64,000 nt of DNA from Pisaster brevispinus (taxonomy: Eukaryota; Echinodermata; Asteroidea; Forcipulatida; Asteriidae). Shown one piece after another: positions 27,701 to 36,700 of this stretch (within the stretch, counting starts at the first letter, position 1; each line of letters starts with the position of its first letter). The notes under the pieces were generated by a model. That model saw nothing but the letters and a program-made list of their open reading frames with translations, did no database searches and was not told the origin of the DNA. The stretch is from positions 8,176,541 to 8,240,540 of the forward strand of contig JAMKCF010000022.1 of assembly GCA_023634235.1 (NCBI GenBank), read 5' to 3'. The position numbers and the translations under genes are program-made.

Positions 27701-30700
27701 TTTCTATGTGTGCTTTTAATTTCAGCATAATGGTAGGTGTGCAAAATTAGTGGACTAGAGGAATAACAGAACTATTTAGCAAGGGGTGTGGTTGAATACC
27801 AGCAGAGTGAGTGGCAACATTCTGTGTGGAAAACAATGAGGGTAGTAAAAGAAATGAGTGTTAAATGCTAAACTGCTGTAAGACAGTGGTTGTGTGAGGA
27901 ACTGGTAGCCTCCCCCACCCCCCCCCCCCCAAATCAGGCAGATATCAGTTAGTAAAAAGGAGCATTGTGTGTTCCACAGTCCTGCCCAATTGTACAACAT
28001 GTGCAGCCACTGGGGCACATCTTAAGAACTTGGGTGTGGCCTTCAGGCTGCACATGCATAGATGAAGGCAGTGAGCTGAAGGCAGTGAGACCAAGCCAGC
28101 ACAACCAAAGAGTCCCAAGCCCATGAAACATGTAAGTTTGAAACCAATTGCCTCAATTTATGCACAGAGATTGAAAATCAATAGGTACATGTATCACTTG
28201 TGAACATATTCATGTATAGAATATAACCTCAGTCACAGTTTGGTTTTTCCAATGTACTCATTACAGTATTGTATTTGAGTTCATCTATTGAGGTATGTAA
28301 ACTGTAGAACTTTTGTTTTGTAGATACACTCATCTGTGGCATCCCTTATTTAAAGTGACATACTTTTTATTATTATTGTAGATTAATAAACATGTGTGGA
28401 ATCCAATATTTAAATGTTTTTGGTTGGCCATTTTCATTAGTAGATGGCCTTTTGGTTTGGTCTGGGTTTGAGGATTGACCGTGAAGTGAGTGATTGAGGA
28501 ATGACAATTGACTGCTAGACAAGGCTACTGAAACCTCTACTGACTGGTAGGGGGTCCAGTGGCAATGCTCGTCCGAGTCAGAGGGGGGGGGGGGCAGAAA
28601 CTACTAAGTTACATTGTTGGTCAAACCCGAGTACCGCTTTAATTTCATTTAATTTCATCTAATTAAATTTCTTGTACATATAATACACGTTGTATGTATC
28701 ATAATGGTGACTTCCAATACAGCCCATGTAACTGCGCCGTTCCTTAATGTGTCTAAAAGAGTGTTCCCGCAGAAAACCCAACATCTGCCAAAAACAAACG
28801 ATAGACAGTGCATCAAATGTTTTCTATGCGTGATCCGGAATTATGGTGTGTTTATGGCATTCCACGCGCTCGTTATACGCATTCAAAGTGATGGTAACCA
28901 ATGCGTTTGGGCACAGCCAAGGCATGCAGAGGGTACACTATTCTGTACTCCATAGATGACAAAAGTGGCAGTGAGCTCACTGTTCTTGTTTAATTGTATG
29001 AAACATATGCAATTTGTTTCAATGAAACCAAAACGTACATACCCAAAATGGGCAGAATTATTATAAATATTATTTATTAGTTGTGTTTCAAAGATTAACC
29101 CCAGTAAATACTTCACAAGAAGCATCTGAACCTCAAGCAAAGAAACGTTCTAGAATCTATCAGTTTATGAAACTAACTTTAATCTAAATTAGGTTTAAAT
29201 AATGGCAGCGATGATGAAGACATATGTAGGGATCTAATAAGGTACAGGTTATAATATTCAGCATAAAAAAAAATGCCGAAACAAGAATTTAGCAGAAATC
29301 TGGATATCATTAAATTAATCCAACACATTGTGACTCTTACTCAGACCTGTACAGTCTGAAAAACAATCAAGAATTAGGGGGACAGTTGGAGGTCTGACCT
29401 GCGGCCTTCAACTAGTCAGCGTACACACTACACAGCAATCAACTAATATGAGAAGCAATTCATAATGGCAGATATTTATTAGCATTTTATATTTTGCCGC
29501 ACATGACATTATGCATAATTTCCCCCGCAGCCATGGAGGTATGCGACCATGAGATGACTCAATCAGTTCATTGATATTACAAGTCAATATGTTGGAATGG
29601 ATGGGAGGGGAGAAGCGGGAAGGAAGAAGGGGGAGGTCAGAGTAGTGTTGGTAAACAAATCCATTCTAAGAAAAACCGCTCATCTTTAGAGATTCAAGGT
29701 TGGTTTTTGGATTAAGGAACCAGTCTCTAATGTACTAGTCAAGTTTCAATGCCGAAATGATGGTAAACACATCAGTGTTGTCTTTTAATGACAGTTCATT
29801 TTACTTTGATTCCCATAAATAATAAAGTATTGTCAATTTCATGATGGAAAATCTGAACAGTAGAAATTACATGCAGAGCTGCCAACATTTGCATCTTGCA
29901 ATCAAGGAAATTTTGTGCAACAATCAGGGCGACATTGAACGCAATAAGAAAAAGGTTTCCATAATCAGGGAGATTGCCAAATGTGTTCATCAGAACATGG
30001 AAAGATTGGTTTATTTTCAGGGAACTTTCTGCAGAATCAGGGAGAGTTGGCAGCTCTGTACATGTTTATGTCCATGTGTGTGTACTGCACATGTACTGCA
30101 CATGTACATGTACATGTACGAATACGGAACCCTTTCCTACAGTGTTGTTCTAAGGTACAAGTTCTCGACTCTTCCAGAACGTGTACAATGTTAAAATGTA
30201 CCAACTCACTGTGCAGTACAGTAGACACACTGACATAGCACACAAGTACATTATGTACATATTTAAAAAATGTTATTCAACTGTGTTTTGCAGGATGTGT
30301 ACAGGGATAGGCACTGGCTTAGTTTCCCACACACTCCCACAATGCCGTCAGCAACACCACTAATGCAAACGAGAGCATGCCATAATGTAAGCCCCCCAGA
30401 AAAGCTGAGTCAACGCAAACACCTATCGCTGGATACTGTAAATGATCCCGAGCACCACCCCCCCCCCCCATGAGATCCCTTTTATGAGCGGTAACAATAC
30501 CATGTGCTGCATGTTCAACATGTCTTGCAGGTGTGAAAAATGTAACGAGCAACGGTGAGCATGATCAGGTGTCTGCCTTCACATTATGCTCAGAATTGTC
30601 TGATTACAATCATTTTTAATATTCCTTTCAATCTCAGCTCAGACCTTGTCCTATTGTGCACCATGATGGACAGGACACGTATAACATGTATACAATTTAA

Positions 30701-33700
30701 CGACGACAACTGCACATTGTTGCTGTGATGAATAATTTATTAGACAAGAATAATGTCAAGCACAATCCATTACTTTAAATACAAAAGAGTCAACCTTGAT
30801 GTTTAGAATTTCTGTTTTATAGAAAGAGGAACATACATGTGTACATAGACACATATAAGGGAGTGGTCATCCTCGAAACCAAACTTGAAAATAAATAAAT
30901 AACTAAATTATGTGAAATCCTACATGTACATCATATTACATGTTACATCACTTGTCTGGTCTGTCATCCCATTGCATGTAATGAAATGAAGACAAAGCCT
31001 CGCCTAAAACCATCACATTTAGTCCAATTCAGTTTAACATGATTCATGTAAAACTGGGAGATCAGTTATCATGGTTAATTTTCTTGTTGTAGGATTAACA
31101 ATAAAGTCTGCATTTTGAAGTGAAAAAAAGAAAGAAAGGCGTCATTACAAAGTCAAGCTTTATTTCCTGTGCTAACAATTTATTCATGATGGTAACTATG
31201 TAAGTAGCCAACACATTACGTTTTCGCAATCCTCACAATCCTCATGATAGCCGTGGAATGAGGTGCATGCTGAGTTGCTTAAGCAGAAAATATCGCTTAA
31301 TAATTTCCTGATAAGAATAGATGAGCAGGATACCAGTCACAAATGGTACATGTGACATGGTACTTTGGTTGGTAACCTGAATCTGGTAAGCATAATGTTG
31401 ATGTGCTTAGCTACTGTTTGTGCTTAACTCTATACAATTGGGACCTGGTCTTGGTCGCTAAATAGAACAGTACGCACTTCGTTCCATGGCCAACGCATAC
31501 AGGCATACACTATGTACATGTACACACTAATTATTTGCGAAGTAGTCTTTGTACACTGAAGGTACATAATTCTCTACTTGAAACAATGTACATGTACATG
31601 TACATGTGGATATTGTACATGTAGAATGCATTAGCAATCTAGTGTACATGTGGATGTAGATGTAATGCACACACAAGTACAATTTCATGTATGTTCCAGA
31701 CTTTCTTCAAAGATGACATTGGCATCCCAAGATGGTTAAGTCATCCATTTACATGTATCTCTGTAGAACAAATTGTTAATGGTAATAAAATGTGTAAAAT
31801 TGTACACTCTGCACTCTGAGTGCATCCCATCCTCATGAAAGTTGGCAGAGAGGAAATTGTGCATAACTGAAATTGACAAAGAATGCAATTACTGAAACTG
31901 TAATTCCACAGATTAAAGTTCATTAAATTTGCGACAAGTGATTGAAATAGAAACTCTGCACTATGTACAGATGTATGTAGTATGCATACATAAGTAGTAG
32001 GCCTACATACATGACATAACAGCTTATCCCAGCATTGGTTTATGGATAATGTCAATACAATATAACTATGCTCAATGTGACAAGATCCACTTCGACTGAA
32101 ATGTTGTTGATTTGTCGACCACTCCAAGAATAAACAAAATTATCTCTAGTCTTACTGATAGATATAACATAATTCAACATGCTGCACATTTATTTTTTTG
32201 AATTTTTTGTCCCATTTTTGGCTTGGCTCATTGCTCAACTTGTAGCATTTGAAATCCATAAATGTACAAATACCGTAATGTAATTTTTTCCCTGTGAGGG
32301 CGCTTGTCAAGCAAATTTACATGATGCCAAGCAAGTAAAACAAGCTGTTTTTTCACAGTTGTTATGATTATTTGTTTGGACATTGATACAAGAAGTAACA
32401 CAGTCAAAATACCATAAAACTGTAAATGTAATACTGATGCAACGAAAGTCGCTGTTGAAAGCGCCCTCACGCTGTCCAAAATATGGTCATTTCAGATACT
32501 GAAGGGCACTTATTCGTGCAAATATACCAGAAGTTCAATGAAGGAGCAATGAGAAATTGACACGGCCTTCATATATATTATCTTTTCTTGGCAAACATGC
32601 TCATATTATTGCAATCAAGTCAAGGCTTTCAGGGAAAATTATGTCTGGACTCTTTCCTTTTTTCAAATTAAAACCTCACGGTTTATTATTGCTGTTTGAT
32701 ACAAAAAACTCAAAGACAAAGACACATTTAATTGAGTACACATATGTGCTTTCTGATTTCAATCATCAGCCCTTGAATTTATTTGCCATGTTTGTGACCA
32801 CAGTGTTGAACTTTTCTGCAGAAAAACAACTAAGACGAAAGACAAATGCGATCAGCCTGAGTTCTGAATTAACTTGTAGAAGCCAAGAAATTAATCGATC
32901 TTCAATCAGCCTACAGCTACACAGATTTACAGTACCAAAAAAAACCTCATCGCCTCCTACAGCAAACGTAAGTGTGTTTTAAAGGTAAACAAGGTATTTT
33001 TGCACCATTTGCGTACATCATGTTTTTAACTATTCTCTGCTTAATACACAACTAGTGCAGAATTTTTGCCTGAACTCTGTCACTGTAGAAAGATTATCTT
33101 TAAAGGCCATAATGCTACAATATATGAAAAGCAGCTCCTGATATTCTGGCAGGCCTAGTAATTGAAAGGGCAAGGTACATTTAGCTTCTCCTTCTGAAAG
33201 AGCAGCTCTATGAGGAAAACTCAATTTCTACTGGAACATTTAAAAGGGCAATGAAGGCAATGATTAGTGGCATAGAGGCGATTGCCGCAATGGTCTCTAT
33301 GAAGTATCTCCAGTGTTGGCCTTGCTGCTCTTTAAAAAAAATAAATAACATTGAAGGCAAACATTATATGTATTTAGTATTAATGAAAGAACCTTTTTCT
33401 CAACGGAGCTTCTCCAAGAATCAAATCAAAGAATCTCAATGTGTAAACTTTTCTGGGGAAAACACACTTTTGCTAAGCAGATACAGGTTGCCAGTCAACT
33501 GCTTAGTGAACTTTTGAGAAACCAGGTCTTGATTATGTGGGTTTTTATCTGGTCTACATCTGAAACGCATCTAAAAAAGAACTCCTCACCACATATCCTC
33601 CGAGGCTTCACACACAGTGCATTACGCATCACTTTTCTTCTAATTTTAGGATTATTTGGGTCAACAGAAGCACATGCAACAGGCCTGGAATTACACAGAG

Positions 33701-36700
33701 TCCATGGCCCTTTATTGCCCCTGGTCTTGGCCTTGGTGCCCCTTCAAAAGTTTCCCATAACTTAGAGATATTTATCCACTGGTAGGGCACCCTGCAAAAT
33801 GAAAATGGCCTTGCCCTCTCAAAGACGAAATTCCAGGCCTGACAGAAGAATAAAACAACACCACTTACCACCACCCTGCATCATACGGTAAAACTTGCTC
33901 TCTATATGGAGCTGGGGATGCTTCGTTTTGACACATTCTAATTTGATAGCCACCTCCTCAGCGGTCCCAATGTTTGTCCCTGTAATAAAGACCATAATAA
34001 TAATAAGAAGAACAACAATAATACCAGCATTTATAAAGAACTTTAACCGAGCAGGCATGCTCTAGGGCACTGAATGCAGTTTAGCCAAAAAATGCACTGG
34101 TTAAAAGCTGATGTACGATAAAATACATGTAGCGTGAAAATATTTTTTGAAAGACAACAACATCATAAGTTTGCAGAGACACCAAGTAGTTAAAACTCAC
34201 TCTTGAGACATGTGAGATTGTGGTTCCAAAAAGAACTGGACCCAATTTCATGGCTCTGCTTACGGTCATCCTTCTCCGCTTATTTTGCAAGCGCCGAATT
34301 TCTGCGCTAGCTGTGTATGCAAAGAATGCCTACATGTAGTTATGTGAAGTACACATGCCCATAAGCAAAAATTCCCTGCTAACCCATTAAATACACTTGA
34401 CGTAAGCACGGAATTCCCTGCTTCCGTAAGCGCCAATTCTTTGTTTACGGTAAGCAGAGCCATGAAATTGGGCCCGGTTGGACTCCACGTTTGGGACAGT
34501 ATACTAATGACGGACCATGTAGTTAGATCTCTCTTTAAATTGAGTAACCGTGATTGTGAAAAGAACCGAAAGACTCAACGTCTCGTACAGTAAACGCTGT
34601 GTCATCGCAAATTTCTTAATGTTAGAGAATATTTTTGTTAACAACATTTCAAGTTTTGCCATCCCCGCCCCCACTACGTTTAATGTAATGCTCAACAACA
34701 TTACATGCATGCATGGAATGGGGGTACTTCACCAATGAAACCACCACTATGTGTATTGATTGACTGTACACACAATGGTATGCATAGTTGTTGTATTAGT
34801 CATTGTTCACCAATACAACAAATTTTCTCCATCATATCTTATTGTCAATTTATTAGTTTGTTTTTATAATTTCTTTACAAAAATTGTCGACGTAAATGTT
34901 TCAATCAATTTTCCTTATTTGTGTCTTACTTTTTTGTGGTGTTTATAAACAAACAAAACGAAGAAACTACCCAAATGGAATATTAGCCTGTAATAAATGC
35001 CTGATTGGGATCAATAATAACATCCTGTTGGCTGATTACAGAAAGCCATGTATTCCAAATTGATATTGTGTTCAATTCAAAGACTTAACAATGCAAAGTC
35101 TGTGACAGCTGATTATGGGACAGCAATGAAGTAATAACTTTACAATACATGTAACATACACTAACTGTAAATTTTTTACTGAATTTTTACTGACTCTCAA
35201 CTAGCACATCTTATTAAGTGTGATTTGTCAGCTTTTTAAAACACAAAATATAAATAATTTACACTGAGAGAAAGACTCTGCTAGGGTTGAAACGTCAGGT
35301 CATTAACTATTTTTTGCATTAGTTTTTTTTGGAGGTTGGAAGTTTGCAACAGCTATTTCTATTTACTTATAACAAGCGTAAAGGTACACATGAATAGTGT
35401 CATTGGGATGTGTCACACTCACAGGGACGATGCATCATCATTGTACATGTACAATGGTGGAGCAGTAAATGGACAGGTACATTATGTATGTGATGACGCC
35501 ATTTGCTCTTCATGTAGGTCTATAAGCGCAACACAACGATTTCACTGAAATTTAGTCTACTTAGCACACAGTGCACTGGCCTTGTGCAGATCACAGAAGA
35601 AAGTACATGTGTGTACATGTTTGCATAGTTCAAAAGACCTTTATCATGATGCGGCCATCTTGATTTTCTCCCATTCAACTTAATGTAATCAAACTGAGGC
35701 TGGAAGGAAAAATAATCTGGTTCCTTTTTGTACACTGAATATTTAGCATCCTTTACTATTACTGGATACAGGGAACATGACCAAGATGGTGACAGAATGA
35801 TAAAGGTCTATAGCACACTAAACCGCATCGGCTGAGTTTTGTTTTTAATGCACAGAATACATAAATCCTATTGGAATGCCTAATTGAAGGAAAACCTTTT
35901 GATCATTCATTTGGTCAGCAAACACAAATAAGGCAGCCACCATTACAATCAGCAAACAAACATACTGTAGACAGCCCCCATGTTCACTGGTTCATACAGA
36001 ATGCATGTTCATTTACTGCATGCAGGTACTGTCCTTGTTTGATGTAATATTTTCATTAGCTTGGGCCGGCCATCTGTGTGTTCACTGACCATAAATGAAT
36101 CTGTGCAGGAAATTGACCAAATTAATAGTAATGCACTCCTTGGGTCTGCAGCTTAATGGCCCAATAGCACTAATCTTGTTTAATAAAAAAAACGACCGCT
36201 AGATTTTGTATTTTAATGATCTGTCTCTTAACCATCCTGTTTTGACATTTGGGTTTGCTTTGTGTTAACATGCTTAGATCTCAGACACAGCAAAAATTTT
36301 CACTCCAAAAATTAAGCAGCCACATTAGAGCTACTAACATTTGCCTTTTGCAATCAGGGATATTTTGTGCAACAATCAGGGAGATATTTAGAAATTGCAT
36401 TCAACATAATAGGGAAAGTTTTCCATAATCAGGGAGATTTTCAAATGTGTTTTATTAGAATGTGGAAAGATTTGTTCATTTCCAGGGAACTTTCTGCAGA
36501 AATCATACACAATCCATCTATCATTTGAGTATGTCATCATTTAGTTTTCATTGTTCTATTATTGACCCCTTTTGCATGACGCCCAGCGATTACACGCACA
36601 TTTTGCCGAGGTGTGTTCTGCGTCTGCAGCGGGTCAATAGAATCTTTCATAAGAATCACAACAAACCCACCCCAACTATTGTTTAATTCTGTGTCTGATT

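Larger units (their letters stand above)
14937..33868. other. CK1 intron 2 (18.9 kb): repeat-rich, no gene recognised
   Basis: This is the largest intron of the window. Listed repeats account for perhaps a third of it. The longest ORFs (for example 32557-32982, 31741-32127 and 20462-20854) show no domain and no splice pattern, and the last is read from a minisatellite. 18000-18600, 25560-26690, 28130-29840 and 30600-32560 are AT-rich with frequent TACATGTA/TGTACA words and nothing else I can name. Poly-C/G runs occur near 27911, 28586 and 30459. Confidence 0.6.

Noticed and set aside
32557..32982. 141-codon plus-strand ORF
   Set aside because: No recognisable domain, low-complexity basic composition, no splice partners in phase, and it lies in AT-rich intronic DNA. 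Probably chance.
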